A stretch of 64,000 bases of DNA from CALIZF01 sp046292445. GTDB taxonomy: Bacteria > Pseudomonadota > Alphaproteobacteria > Rhodobacterales > Rhodobacteraceae. Numbering within the stretch: the first letter of the stretch is position 1; every line of letters begins with the position of its first letter. This document shows, piece after piece, positions 53,744-62,163 of the stretch. The stretch is from positions 62,001 through 126,000 of the forward strand of contig JBKBQT010000004.1 in assembly GCA_046292445.1 (NCBI GenBank), read 5' to 3'. Below the pieces are notes generated by a model that had not been told where the DNA came from, did no database searches, and worked only from the letters and a program-made list of their open reading frames with translations. The position numbers were made by a program, and so were the translations under genes.

Positions 53744-54625
53744 ATGCAGAACGGCGATACCGCGCGGGGCTTTGCCTTCGCCGTCACGGTCTATGTGCTC
53801 TGGGGGTTCCTGCCCTACTACATGAAGCTGCTGGCGCATCTGCCGCCGGTCGAGGTGGTGGCGCATCGCGTGCTCTGGTCGATCCCGATCGCCGGGGGCG
53901 TCCTTCTGGTGCTCGGCCGGTGGTCCGACCTTGTCCGCGCGCTGCGCACGCCGCGGATGCTCGGGATGGCGGTCGTCACTGCCGGGCTGATCGCAGTGAA
54001 CTGGGGCCTTTACGTCTGGTCGATCGTCTCGGACCAGGCGCTGGAGGCGGCGCTTGGCTATTACATCAACCCGCTGTTCTCGATCCTTCTCGCGCGGGTC
54101 GTGCTGGGGGAAAGGCTCGACCGGCTCCAGACACTCGCGGTGGCGCTGGCGGCGATGGCGGTGGGATTTCTCGCCTGGCAGACGGGCCGGGTGCCGCTCT
54201 TGGCCATCGGGCTGATGGGCACCTGGGGGTTCTATGCGCTGGCCAAGCGGGCACTGCCGATCGGGCCGAACCAGGGGTTCATGCTCGAGGTGCTGATCCT
54301 CGCGCCGCCCGCACTCGCCTATGCGGCCTGGCTGGGCTGGACGGGTGCGGGGCATTTCCTGACCACGCCGATGACCGACACGCTGCTGCTGCTCGGCTGC
54401 GGCGTGGTCACCGCGGTGCCGCTGCTGATCTACGCCAATGGCGCCAAGGGCCTTCGGCTGTCCACGATCGGGATCCTGCAATACATCGCGCCGACGATGA
54501 TCTTCGTGTCGGCCGTCTTCGTCTTTGGCGAGCCCTTCGGGCAGGCGCAGGCCATCGCCTTTGCGCTGATCTGGGCGGCGCTGATCCTCTATTCGCTCGC
54601 GCTCATCCGGCAGGCCCGCGCCTGA
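53744..54625 (+). CDS. rarD: RarD-type EamA permease
   Basis: 293 residues with ten membrane helices and the RarD signature: GFAFAVTVYVLWGFLPYYMK at the start, VEVVAHRVLWSIP, NWGLYVWSIVSDQALEAALG and GYYINPLFSILLARVVLGER, LSTIGILQYIAPTMIFV and FGEPFGQAQ. The substrate of RarD is unknown. GGAAGG precedes the ATG at 53744, 75 bp after bciB. Confidence 0.9.
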   Translation: MQNGDTARGFAFAVTVYVLWGFLPYYMKLLAHLPPVEVVAHRVLWSIPIAGGVLLVLGRWSDLVRALRTPRMLGMAVVTAGLIAVNWGLYVWSIVSDQALEAALGYYINPLFSILLARVVLGERLDRLQTLAVALAAMAVGFLAWQTGRVPLLAIGLMGTWGFYALAKRALPIGPNQGFMLEVLILAPPALAYAAWLGWTGAGHFLTTPMTDTLLLLGCGVVTAVPLLIYANGAKGLRLSTIGILQYIAPTMIFVSAVFVFGEPFGQAQAIAFALIWAALILYSLALIRQARA

Positions 54626-54702
54626 CGCCCCCGCAGCCCTGCGCGCCCCTTGTCCGCCCCCGGCCGCGCGGTTACGTTGCACGCCAGCATCACAGGTTCC
54701 CC

Positions 54703-55401
54703 ATGCAGATCGGCATCCTTCAGACCGGCCGTGCCCCCGATGCCCTCGTGGGCACGACGGGCGACTATCCTGCCATGTTCGCGCGGCTACTGGACGGGTA
54801 TGGGTTCACGTTCCGCACCTGGGCGGTGGTGGACATGGATTTCCCCGAGGGGGTGCATGACGCCGACGGCTGGCTCATCACCGGGTCGCGCCACGGCGCC
54901 TATGAGGATCATCCCTTCATCAAGCCGCTCGAGGCGTTCATCCGCGATGCCCATGCGGCCCGTGTGCCGATGGTCGGCATCTGCTTCGGCCACCAGATCA
55001 TCGCGCAGGCACTCGGCGGGCGGGTCGAGAAATTCGCCGGCGGCTGGTCCGTCGGCCCGACCGATTATGACTTCGAGGGCGAGACGGTGACGCTCAACGC
55101 CTGGCACCAGGATCAGGTCACGGCCCTGCCCCCCGGCGCGCGGGTCATCGCGCGGGGCCCGATGTGCGACTATGCCGCGCTGGCCTATGGCGACCGGGCG
55201 CTGACGATCCAGGCCCATCCCGAATTCAGCCCCGATTTCATCGAGGGCCTGATGCAGACCCGCGGCCGCGGCGTGGTGCCCGAGGCGCGGCTCGACGCAG
55301 CGGCCGCGCGGCGCGGCACGCCGCTGTCGGACAGGGCGGTGGCGGACCGGATCGCCGCGTTCTTCAAACAGCCGCGCGCCCGCGCGGGCGCAGGGGTGTG
55401 A
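54703..55401 (+). CDS. class I glutamine amidotransferase-like hydrolase
   Basis: 232-residue stand-alone amidotransferase of the GuaA/YfeJ-like group. Nucleophile Cys94 in VGICFGHQIIAQALGG, with His172 and Glu174 in IQAHPEFS completing the triad. In amine-degradation clusters such proteins are candidates to release glutamate from gamma-glutamyl intermediates (the PuuD step), although classical PuuD belongs to another branch (peptidase C26). It starts 77 bp after rarD and ends one base before the second ligase gene. Confidence 0.85.
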   Translation: MQIGILQTGRAPDALVGTTGDYPAMFARLLDGYGFTFRTWAVVDMDFPEGVHDADGWLITGSRHGAYEDHPFIKPLEAFIRDAHAARVPMVGICFGHQIIAQALGGRVEKFAGGWSVGPTDYDFEGETVTLNAWHQDQVTALPPGARVIARGPMCDYAALAYGDRALTIQAHPEFSPDFIEGLMQTRGRGVVPEARLDAAAARRGTPLSDRAVADRIAAFFKQPRARAGAGV

Positions 55402-55402
55402 C

Positions 55403-56758
55403 ATGGCCGACTGGACCGACCGCATCCCGCAGGCGGCGCGCGACTACATCGCCGGGCGGCGGCTCGACGAGGTGGAATGCGTCGTCTCCGACATCGCCGG
55501 GGTCGCCCGCGGCAAGGCGATGCCGGCGTCCAAATTCGCCAAGCAGGCGACGTTCTTCCTGCCCAACTCGATCTTCTTGCAGACGATCACGGGCGACTGG
55601 GCCGACAATCCGTCGGGCGCCTTCACCGAACCCGACATGATCATGGTGCCCGATTTCTCGACCGCCAGCGCCGCGCCCTGGACGGCCGACGTCACGCTGC
55701 AGGTCATCCACGACGCGGTGGACCAGCAGGGCCGCCCGGTGCCCGTCAGCCCGCGCAACGTGCTGCGCCGGGTGGTCGAGCTTTACGAGGCCGAGGGCTG
55801 GCGCCCGATCATCGCGCCCGAGATGGAATTCTATTTCGTCGCCCGCAATACCGACCCCAACATGCCGGTGCAGCCGCCCATGGGCCGCACCGGGCGGCGC
55901 GCGGCGGCCAAGCAGGCCTATTCGATGTCGGCAGTGGACGAATACGGCAAGGTGATCGACGACATTTACGACTTCGCCGAGGCGCAGGGGTTCGAGATCG
56001 ACGGCATCCTGCAGGAAGGCGGCGCGGGGCAGGTCGAAATCAACCTCGCCCATGGCGATCCCGTGCGGCTCGCCGACGAGATCTTCTATTTCAAGCGCCT
56101 GATCCGCGAGGCGGCGCTGCGCCACGACTGTTTCGCCACCTTCATGGCCAAGCCGATCGAGGGCGAACCGGGCAGCGCGATGCATATCCACCACTCGGTG
56201 GTCGATGCGGCGACGGGCCAGAACATCTTTTCGGAAGCCGACGGCAGCGAATCGCCGGCGTTCCTGCATTTCATCGCCGGCATGCAGGCGCATCTGCCGG
56301 CGGCGGTCGCGATGCTGGCGCCCTATGTCAACAGCTATCGCCGCTACGTCCCCGACTTTGCCGCGCCCATCAACCTCGAATGGGGCCGCGACAACCGCAC
56401 CACCGGGCTGCGCGTGCCGATCAGCGATCCGGCGGCGCGGCGGGTGGAAAACCGGCTGGCCGGGATGGATTGCAACCCCTACCTCGGCCTTGCGGCCTCG
56501 CTCGCCTGCGGGTTTCTCGGGCTGAAGGAGGGGCGCATGCCCCGCGCCGAATGCACCGGCGACGCCTATATGGGCGACGACGAATTGCCCTACAACCTCG
56601 GCGATGCGCTCGACATCCTGGCCGAGGACCACGCCCTGCGCGAGGTTCTGGGGACCGAGTTCTGCAACGTCTATGAATCGGTCAAGCGGAACGAATACAA
56701 GGAATTCCTGCAGGTCATCAGCCCGTGGGAGCGGGAGCATCTCCTGCTCAACGTCTGA
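55403..56758 (+). CDS. glutamine synthetase-like gamma-glutamyl ligase (2)
   Basis: Second GS-fold ligase, 451 residues. Motifs: ECVVSDIAGVARGKAMPASK (leader), the catalytic PEMEFYFVARN, GAGQVEINLAHGDPVRLADE, GSAMHIHHSVVDAATGQNIF, WGRDNRTTGLRVPISDPAARR and MDCNPYLGLAAS. It is clearly different in sequence from ligase 1 and closest in pattern to bacterial PuuA. It overlaps the following flavoprotein gene by TGATG, and that pairing of ligase and oxidase is the core of the Puu pathway. Confidence 0.87.
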   Translation: MADWTDRIPQAARDYIAGRRLDEVECVVSDIAGVARGKAMPASKFAKQATFFLPNSIFLQTITGDWADNPSGAFTEPDMIMVPDFSTASAAPWTADVTLQVIHDAVDQQGRPVPVSPRNVLRRVVELYEAEGWRPIIAPEMEFYFVARNTDPNMPVQPPMGRTGRRAAAKQAYSMSAVDEYGKVIDDIYDFAEAQGFEIDGILQEGGAGQVEINLAHGDPVRLADEIFYFKRLIREAALRHDCFATFMAKPIEGEPGSAMHIHHSVVDAATGQNIFSEADGSESPAFLHFIAGMQAHLPAAVAMLAPYVNSYRRYVPDFAAPINLEWGRDNRTTGLRVPISDPAARRVENRLAGMDCNPYLGLAASLACGFLGLKEGRMPRAECTGDAYMGDDELPYNLGDALDILAEDHALREVLGTEFCNVYESVKRNEYKEFLQVISPWEREHLLLNV

Positions 56759-58053
56759 TGGACCTGCTCACCGCGAACGATCGGCCGGGGGAGTATCCGC
56801 CGTCGTGGTATGCCGCCACGGCGGTGCCGGCACCGCGGCATCCGCCGCTCGGCGGCGATGCGCGGGCGGACCTCTGCGTGATCGGGGCGGGCTTCACCGG
56901 CCTTTCGGCCGCGCTGCACGCCGCGCGGGCGGGGCTGTCGGTCATCGTGCTCGAGGCGCAGCGGGTGGGCTTCGGCGCGTCGGGGCGCAATGGCGGGCAG
57001 GTCGGATCGGGCCTGAGGCTCGACCAAGATGACCTCGAGGCCCGCGCGGGCCGCGATGCCGCCCGGATGCTCTGGACCATCGCCGAGGAGGCCAAGGCGC
57101 TCGTGCGATCGCTCGCGGCCGCGATGCCGGGCACCGACTGGCGCAGCGGGATCGTCCATGCCCTGCGCAAACCGGCCGAGGTAAAGGCCGCCCGCGACGC
57201 GGCGGGCCGTCTGGCGCGCGACTATGGCTATGACGCGATCGCACCGCTGGACCGCGCCGCCCTTGCCGCGCTGATCGGCACCGAGGCCTATGCGGGCGGC
57301 GAGATCGACCGGGGCGCGGGGCATATCCACCCGCTCAACTTCGCGCTGGGCCTCGCCGCGGCGGCGCAGGCGGCGGGCGCGGCGATCCACGAGGGCACGC
57401 GCGCCACCGGGATCGCGCGGGGCGCGCCGCTGCGGGTGCGGACCGACCGCGGCACCGTCACCGCCGATCATGTCGTCGTCGCCGGCAACGGCTACCTCGG
57501 CGCCCTCGTCCCCGAGGTGGCGGCGCGCGCGATGCCGATCAACAGCTTTGTCGTGGCGACCGCGCCGCTCGGGGCGCGCATGCCGCTTGCCGAACCGGTC
57601 GCCGTCGCGGACAGCCGTTTCGTCGTGAACTACTGGCGCCCGACGCCGGACGGGCGGCTGCTGTTCGGCGGCGCCGAGACCTATGGCTATCGTTTCCCCG
57701 CCGATATCGCGGCCCTCGTGCGCCGCCCGCTTGCCCGCATCTACCCGGGCCTTGCCGATGTGCGGATCGACCACGCCTGGGGCGGCACGCTCGCCATCAC
57801 GACGACACGCGCGCCGCTGGTGACCCGCGTCGCGCCCGGGCTGCTTGCCGCCTCGACCTGCTCGGGACACGGGGTCGCGCTGTCCACGATGACCGGGCGC
57901 ATCCTCGCCGAAACGGTCGCCGGGCAGACCGGCCGCTTCGACGTGATGGCGGCGCTCGCGCCGCCCCCTTTTCCCGGGGGCGCTGCGCTGCGAACACCGA
58001 TCCTGGTGCTGGCGATGACATGGTTCGCCCTGCGCGACCGTCTCGGCATCTAG
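56758..58053 (+). CDS. FAD-dependent amine oxidoreductase (PuuB/OrdL-like)
   Basis: 431 residues from the ATG at 56758, coupled to the upstream ligase. DAO-family flavoprotein: YPPSWYAATAVPAP leader, CVIGAGFTGLSAALHAARAG (FAD site), GFGASGRNGGQVGSGLRLDQ, AGHIHPLNFALGLA, and the C-terminal DHAWGGTLAITTTRAP and CSGHGVALSTMTGRILAE. The architecture matches gamma-glutamylputrescine oxidase, which converts the gamma-glutamylated amine to an aldehyde. The aldehyde dehydrogenase expected next (PuuC) is not in the window. Confidence 0.87.
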   Translation: MDLLTANDRPGEYPPSWYAATAVPAPRHPPLGGDARADLCVIGAGFTGLSAALHAARAGLSVIVLEAQRVGFGASGRNGGQVGSGLRLDQDDLEARAGRDAARMLWTIAEEAKALVRSLAAAMPGTDWRSGIVHALRKPAEVKAARDAAGRLARDYGYDAIAPLDRAALAALIGTEAYAGGEIDRGAGHIHPLNFALGLAAAAQAAGAAIHEGTRATGIARGAPLRVRTDRGTVTADHVVVAGNGYLGALVPEVAARAMPINSFVVATAPLGARMPLAEPVAVADSRFVVNYWRPTPDGRLLFGGAETYGYRFPADIAALVRRPLARIYPGLADVRIDHAWGGTLAITTTRAPLVTRVAPGLLAASTCSGHGVALSTMTGRILAETVAGQTGRFDVMAALAPPPFPGGAALRTPILVLAMTWFALRDRLGI

Positions 58054-58097
58054 GCGCCGCGCGCGCTGCGAGGCGGCAACGCGCCGCTGGAAAAGCC

Positions 58098-58116
58098 GCC
58101 ATATTGTCTATATGGC
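58098..58116. promoter_or_regulatory. operator-like palindrome upstream of the DegT gene
   Basis: GCCATAT (58098-58104) and ATATGGC (58110-58116) are perfect 7-bp arms around TGTCT. The motif is AT-rich against its surroundings and stands 34 bp before the DegT-family ATG, where a dimeric regulator could bind. No regulator gene is adjacent, so the protein is unknown. Confidence 0.45.
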
Positions 58117-58149
58117 ATGGGATAGCTGACCCGGTACGAAAGAGACCCC

Positions 58150-59349
58150 ATGTCGCCCGACGGAGAGCGCCGCGCGCCGAACCTGTACGACGCCGAGCCC
58201 ATCCCCCCCGCCGCCCTTGCCGAGATCGAACGCCTGCTCGCGACGGGCGATCTGTTCCGCTATACCGCGCCCGAAGGCGCCCCCGTGGCGATGCTGGAAC
58301 GCGAGTTCGCGGCCTGGATCGGATCGCGCTACGCCCTTGCCGTGTCCTCCTGCTCGGCGGCGCTGTTCCTGTCGCTCAAGGCGCTGGACCTGCCGCGCGG
58401 GGCGCGCGTCCTGGTGCCGGCCTTCACCTTCGCGGCCGTGCCCTCGGCGGTGCTGCACGCCGACTGCACGCCCGTATTGGTCGAGGTCGGGCACGATCTG
58501 CGCGTGGACATGGCCGATTTCGCGGCCAAGCTGCCCGGCGCCGGCGCGGTGATGATCAGCCACATGCGCGGCCACACCTCCGACATGGACGCGATCATGG
58601 CGCTGTGCGACGCGGCCGGGGTTCCGGTCGTCGAGGATGCGGCCCATTCGCTCGGCACGACATGGGGCGGGCGCAACATCGGCACGATCGGCCGGATCGG
58701 CTGCTTCAGCTTCCAGTCCTACAAGCTGATAAACGCCGGCGAGGGCGGCATGTTCGTCACGGACGACCCCGAACTCGCCGCCCGCGCCGTCATCATGTCG
58801 GGCGCCTACGAATACAACTGGAAGAAACACCCGGGCCTCCAGAACAGCTTTCCGCACTGGCAGAACCGCCTGCCGCTCTACAATCTGCGGATGCAGAACC
58901 TCTCAGCGGCCGTCATCCGGCCGCAGATCCCGGAAATCGGCCGCCGCGTGCGCGCGGGGCGCGACAACCACGATTACGTCGCCCGCCACCTCAACGCCTC
59001 GCAACATCTTTCTGTTCCGCCCGCCCTCGGCCCCGAGGACCGTGCCCCGGACTCCATCCAGTTCACGCTGGCCGGCGACTGGACCGACGCCGAGGCGCGC
59101 CAGTTCGAGGCGCTGTCAAAGCGCCGTGGCGCGCCGGTGCAGATCTTCGGCCTCTCGCCGGACAATGCCCGCGCATTCTGGAACTGGCAGTTCCTGCCCG
59201 AACAGCCCGATCTGCCGAAAACCCGCGCGATGCTGATGCGCACGGGCGATCTGCGCCTGCCGGCACGCCTCGGCCGCACCGATCTCGACTTCCTCGTCGA
59301 TGCCCTGCTCGGCTCGGCCGAGGAAGTCAAGCTGCGCGGGGCGGCTTGA
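58150..59349 (+). CDS. DegT/DnrJ/EryC1-family PLP aminotransferase
   Basis: 399 residues of the fold I aminotransferase family normally used on keto-sugars. PLP-binding Lys192 (SFQSYKLINAGEGG), VVEDAAHSLG (cofactor carboxylate Asp163) and AFTFAAVPSAVLHADC with SSCSAALFLSLKAL. No nucleotide-sugar genes are nearby; instead it sits between an amine oxidase and a putrescine-type aminotransferase, with its own upstream palindrome. The substrate may be an amine-derived aldehyde or an unrelated keto-sugar; unresolved. Confidence 0.85.
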   Translation: MSPDGERRAPNLYDAEPIPPAALAEIERLLATGDLFRYTAPEGAPVAMLEREFAAWIGSRYALAVSSCSAALFLSLKALDLPRGARVLVPAFTFAAVPSAVLHADCTPVLVEVGHDLRVDMADFAAKLPGAGAVMISHMRGHTSDMDAIMALCDAAGVPVVEDAAHSLGTTWGGRNIGTIGRIGCFSFQSYKLINAGEGGMFVTDDPELAARAVIMSGAYEYNWKKHPGLQNSFPHWQNRLPLYNLRMQNLSAAVIRPQIPEIGRRVRAGRDNHDYVARHLNASQHLSVPPALGPEDRAPDSIQFTLAGDWTDAEARQFEALSKRRGAPVQIFGLSPDNARAFWNWQFLPEQPDLPKTRAMLMRTGDLRLPARLGRTDLDFLVDALLGSAEEVKLRGAA

Positions 59350-59383
59350 AGCGGCGCGCAACGACGCGTCCGGCCGGGCCGTG

Positions 59384-59412
59384 TTGAACCGCCCCGGCGC
59401 GGGCGGTATGGT
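59384..59412 (+). promoter_or_regulatory. promoter of the class III aminotransferase gene
   Basis: TTGAAC (59384-59389) and TATGGT (59407-59412) are separated by exactly 17 bases, a good sigma-70 promoter, 28 bp before the ATG at 59441. The aminotransferase may therefore be transcribed independently of the upstream DegT gene. Confidence 0.5.
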
Positions 59413-59440
59413 CGCGGCTCAACAGCAAAGGGACACAGCC

Positions 59441-60808
59441 ATGCGCGACGACGCACCGAATTCCTGGGAAGCCCGCGCGGATGCCTTTTCGCTCTACGGC
59501 TTCACCGACCTGCCCTCGGTCCATGCCCGCGGCGCCGTCGTGCTCACCCATGGCGAGGGGCCCTATGTGGTGGACGTCAATGGCCGCCGCTACCTCGATG
59601 CCAACTCGGGCCTGTGGAACATGGTGGCCGGCTTCGACCACCCCGGCCTGATCGCTGCGGCCCAGGCGCAATACGCCCGCTTTCCCGGCTATCACGCCTT
59701 CTTCGGCCGGATGTCGGACCAGACGGTGATGCTGTCCGAAAAACTGGTCGAGGTCTCGCCCTACGACCGCGGCCGCGTGTTCTACACCAACTCGGGATCC
59801 GAGGCGAACGACACGATGGTCAAGATCCTCTGGATGCTCGCGGGCGCCGAGGGCAAGCCGCAGCGGCGCAAGATCCTGACCCGCGTGAACGCCTATCATG
59901 GGGTGACGGCCGTCTCTGCCTCGATGACCGGCAAGCCCTACAACAGCGTCTTCGGCCTGCCGCTGCCGGGCTTCATCCACCTGACCTGCCCGCATTACTG
60001 GCGCTTCGGCAAACCCGGCGAGACCGAGGCAGAGTTCACCGCCCGCCTTGCCGCCGAACTCGAGGCGACGATCATCAAGGAAGGCCCCGACACGATCGCC
60101 GGCTTCTTCGCCGAACCGGTGATGGGCGCCGGCGGCGTCATCCCGCCTTCGGCGGGCTATTTCCAGGCCGTCCAGACCGTCCTGCGCCGCTACGCCATCC
60201 CGCTGATCGCCGACGAGGTGATTTGCGGCTTCGGCCGTACCGGCAACGTCTGGGGCTCGCAAACCTATGATTTCATCCCCGACGCGATCATCTCGTCCAA
60301 GAACATCACCGCCGGCTTTTTCCCGATGGGCGCGATCATCCTCGGCCCCGACCTTGCCGACCGCGTGCAGGCCGCCGCCGAGGCGCTCGAGGAATTCCCG
60401 CACGGCTTCACCGCCTCGGGCCATCCGGTCGGCTGCGCCATCGCGCTCAAGGCCATCGACATCGTGCTGAACGAAGGCCTCATGGACAATGTCCGCGCCA
60501 TGACGCCGCGCTTCGAGGCCGGCCTCGAGAGCCTCGCCCGCCACCCCAACGTCGGCGAATGGCGCGGCAAGGGTCTGATGGGCGCGCTCGAGGCGGTGCG
60601 CGACAAGGCGACGAAAACCCCCTTCGAGGGGCATCTGTCGGTCAGCGAGCGCATCGCCAATACCTGCACCGACCACGGCCTGATCTGCCGCCCGCTCGGC
60701 CAGGCGATCGTGCTCTGCCCGCCCTTCATCATCACCGAAAGCCAGCTCGACGAGATGTTCGACAAGCTCGACGCCGCCCTGCACAAGGTCTTTGCGGAAC
60801 TGGCCTGA
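59441..60808 (+). CDS. class III omega-aminotransferase (putrescine/omega-amino acid type)
   Basis: 455 residues from the ATG at 59441. PLP-binding Lys287 (IISSKNITAGFFPMGA), YTNSGSEANDTMVKILW (phosphate site), RVNAYHGVTAVSASMTG and IADEVICGFGRTGN. Closest in pattern to SpuC/putrescine-pyruvate and beta-alanine-pyruvate aminotransferases. It offers a second, oxygen-independent route from diamine to aminoaldehyde, or may act on GABA or beta-alanine formed by the pathway. Last plus-strand gene of the cluster. Confidence 0.9.
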   Translation: MRDDAPNSWEARADAFSLYGFTDLPSVHARGAVVLTHGEGPYVVDVNGRRYLDANSGLWNMVAGFDHPGLIAAAQAQYARFPGYHAFFGRMSDQTVMLSEKLVEVSPYDRGRVFYTNSGSEANDTMVKILWMLAGAEGKPQRRKILTRVNAYHGVTAVSASMTGKPYNSVFGLPLPGFIHLTCPHYWRFGKPGETEAEFTARLAAELEATIIKEGPDTIAGFFAEPVMGAGGVIPPSAGYFQAVQTVLRRYAIPLIADEVICGFGRTGNVWGSQTYDFIPDAIISSKNITAGFFPMGAIILGPDLADRVQAAAEALEEFPHGFTASGHPVGCAIALKAIDIVLNEGLMDNVRAMTPRFEAGLESLARHPNVGEWRGKGLMGALEAVRDKATKTPFEGHLSVSERIANTCTDHGLICRPLGQAIVLCPPFIITESQLDEMFDKLDAALHKVFAELA

Positions 60809-60831
60809 CCCACCCCGCACGCCCCTGCGGA

Positions 60832-60860
60832 CTTCAGGCTGGCCCAAATATCCCCGCCGG
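60832..60860. repeat. dispersed element copy between convergent genes
   Basis: A reversed copy (CTTCAGGCTGGCCCAAATAT from 60832, then CCCCGCCGG) between the 3' ends of the class III aminotransferase gene and phaR. It matches the 44585 copy over the whole 24-base core. Its convergent position fits a termination role. Confidence 0.7.
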
Positions 60861-60891
60861 AGGCTCCCGCAGTCTCCGGCCCGCGCCGCGG

Positions 60892-61440
60892 TCAGAGTTT
60901 GGCGAGCTTGGCCTGCAGATCGGCGAGCTGGCGCTTGATCTGCGCCAGATCCTCCTTCGCCGTCGCGCCGTCATCCTCCTGCGCGGGCCCGCTCGTGCCC
61001 GGCCAGCCGCCGGTCATGGCCTTCATGAAGGCTTCCTGCTGGCGCTTCATCGCCTCGAAGCCGGGCATGGCCGCCATCGGGTTGGGAAAGGCCGAGAGGT
61101 TCTCGAGCATCTTCGACTGGCCCTCGCGCAGCATCTCGAAAGACGCGGCAAGGAACTGCGGGACGACCGAATTGACCTCGGTGGTATAGCTGCGCACGAG
61201 ATCGGTGAGCACCGTGATCGGCAGCACGCTCTCGCCCTTGGATTCATGCTCGGCGATGATCTGGAGAAGGTATTGCCGCGTCAGGTCGTCGCCCGACTTC
61301 AGATCGACGATCTGCACCTCGCGCCCCGCCCGGATGAACCCGGCGATATCCTCGAGCGTCACATAATCGCTCGTCTCGGTGTTGTAGAGACGCCGGCTCG
61401 CATAGCGCTTGATCAGCAACGGCTTGCCCGTCTCGGCCAT
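60892..61440 (-). CDS. phaR: polyhydroxyalkanoate synthesis repressor
   Basis: DNA-binding repressor that also binds PHB and so senses polymer. 182 residues from the ATG at 61440 (MAETGKPLLIKRYASRRLYN). The N-terminal domain (about 8-70) has RYASRRLYNTETSDYVTLED and REVQIVDLKSGDDLTRQYL, invariant in the family; the C-terminal half includes FEMLREGQSKMLENL and a Lys/Leu coiled-coil tail. Last of phaC-phaP-phaR. A terminator lies between phaP and phaR, so some phaR expression may come from its own promoter. Confidence 0.95.
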   Translation of the reverse strand: MAETGKPLLIKRYASRRLYNTETSDYVTLEDIAGFIRAGREVQIVDLKSGDDLTRQYLLQIIAEHESKGESVLPITVLTDLVRSYTTEVNSVVPQFLAASFEMLREGQSKMLENLSAFPNPMAAMPGFEAMKRQQEAFMKAMTGGWPGTSGPAQEDDGATAKEDLAQIKRQLADLQAKLAKL

Positions 61441-61488
61441 CGGCGCGTCTCCCCATTCCATCCGGTGGGAAGCCTAGCGGGCGGATGC

Positions 61489-61523
61489 GGAAAAGAAAAG
61501 GGCGGGCCGTTTCCGGCCCGCCC
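61489..61523 (-). terminator. intrinsic terminator after phaP
   Basis: A GGGCGGGCC / GGCCCGCCC stem (61500-61523) followed on the minus strand by a T-rich tract (complement of GGAAAAGAAAA, 61489-61499). Located between phaP (ends 61585) and phaR (starts 61440), it would uncouple abundant phasin mRNA from repressor mRNA. Confidence 0.85.
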
Positions 61524-61584
61524 ACGCCAGCGTTCCCCGGGAGGATGGGGGCGCCAGCGGTTCGATCGTTACGGAAATGTCAGG

Positions 61585-62049
61585 TCACTTCGCGGCGGCA
61601 GCGGCGGTCGCGGTGGCCTTCTTGGCCACGGCGGTCGCTTCGGTGGCGGCTTTCTTGACGGCGGCGGTCGCGTCTTCCGACAGGTCCTTGCCGGCGGCGA
61701 GCATGATCTCGACCGTTTCCATCTGCATCTTCTTGGCCACTTCGGCGAAGGCGGCCATGTGCTCGGCGGCCATCTCGGCGGCGGCCGAGGCGAAATCGGT
61801 CATCGACTTGCTGTAATCGGCCGGCTCGGCCTTGGCCTTGGCCACGTCGCCCATCTTGTGGAGCGCGTCCTTGGTCCATTTGGCGCCGATCTCGGTCGAC
61901 TTCTCGGCAGCCTCGAGGGCAACCTTCATCATCTTCTCGCCCAGGGCGGCCTGGGTCTTGTACATGTCCTGCATCGCCGACATGTCCATCGGCATCGCTG
62001 CCATCATGTCCTGCATCATCTTCGTCATGTCGTTGGTTTTCGTGGCCAT
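61585..62049 (-). CDS. phaP: phasin, PHB granule-associated protein
   Basis: 154 residues from the ATG at 62049 (MATKTNDMTKMMQDMMAAMP, with AAGGAG upstream). All-helical and amphipathic, with a Met-rich start, the phasin core (MYKTQAALGEKMMKVALEAA, FASAAAEMAAEHMAAFAEVA) and an Ala/Lys-rich tail of repeated KKAT-like units. It coats PHB granules. The promoter at 62089-62117 carries two PhaR-type sites. Confidence 0.93.
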   Translation of the reverse strand: MATKTNDMTKMMQDMMAAMPMDMSAMQDMYKTQAALGEKMMKVALEAAEKSTEIGAKWTKDALHKMGDVAKAKAEPADYSKSMTDFASAAAEMAAEHMAAFAEVAKKMQMETVEIMLAAGKDLSEDATAAVKKAATEATAVAKKATATAAAAAK

Positions 62050-62088
62050 GGCTGATCTCCTTGCCGTCGTGGTCTGATCCATGCCGAG

Positions 62089-62139
62089 GATATACACGCT
62101 GCGGCGCAGCATTTCAAGGGCTGAAATGCTGCGCCGCAG
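62089..62139 (-). promoter_or_regulatory. phaP promoter with twin PhaR operators
   Basis: On the minus strand, TTGAAA (62112-62117) and TATATC (62089-62094) are spaced by 17 bases. CTGCGGCGCAG (62099-62109) lies in the spacer, and CTGCGCCGCAG (62129-62139) lies just upstream of the -35 box; both fit the CTGC-N3-4-GCAG rule reported for PhaR of Rhodobacter sphaeroides. Together they are the ends of a perfect inverted repeat with 18-bp arms (62099-62116 and 62122-62139) and a 5-base centre. PhaR bound here would occlude RNA polymerase. Confidence 0.8.
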
Positions 62140-62163
62140 AAACAGCTTCCGATTGCAGACGCC

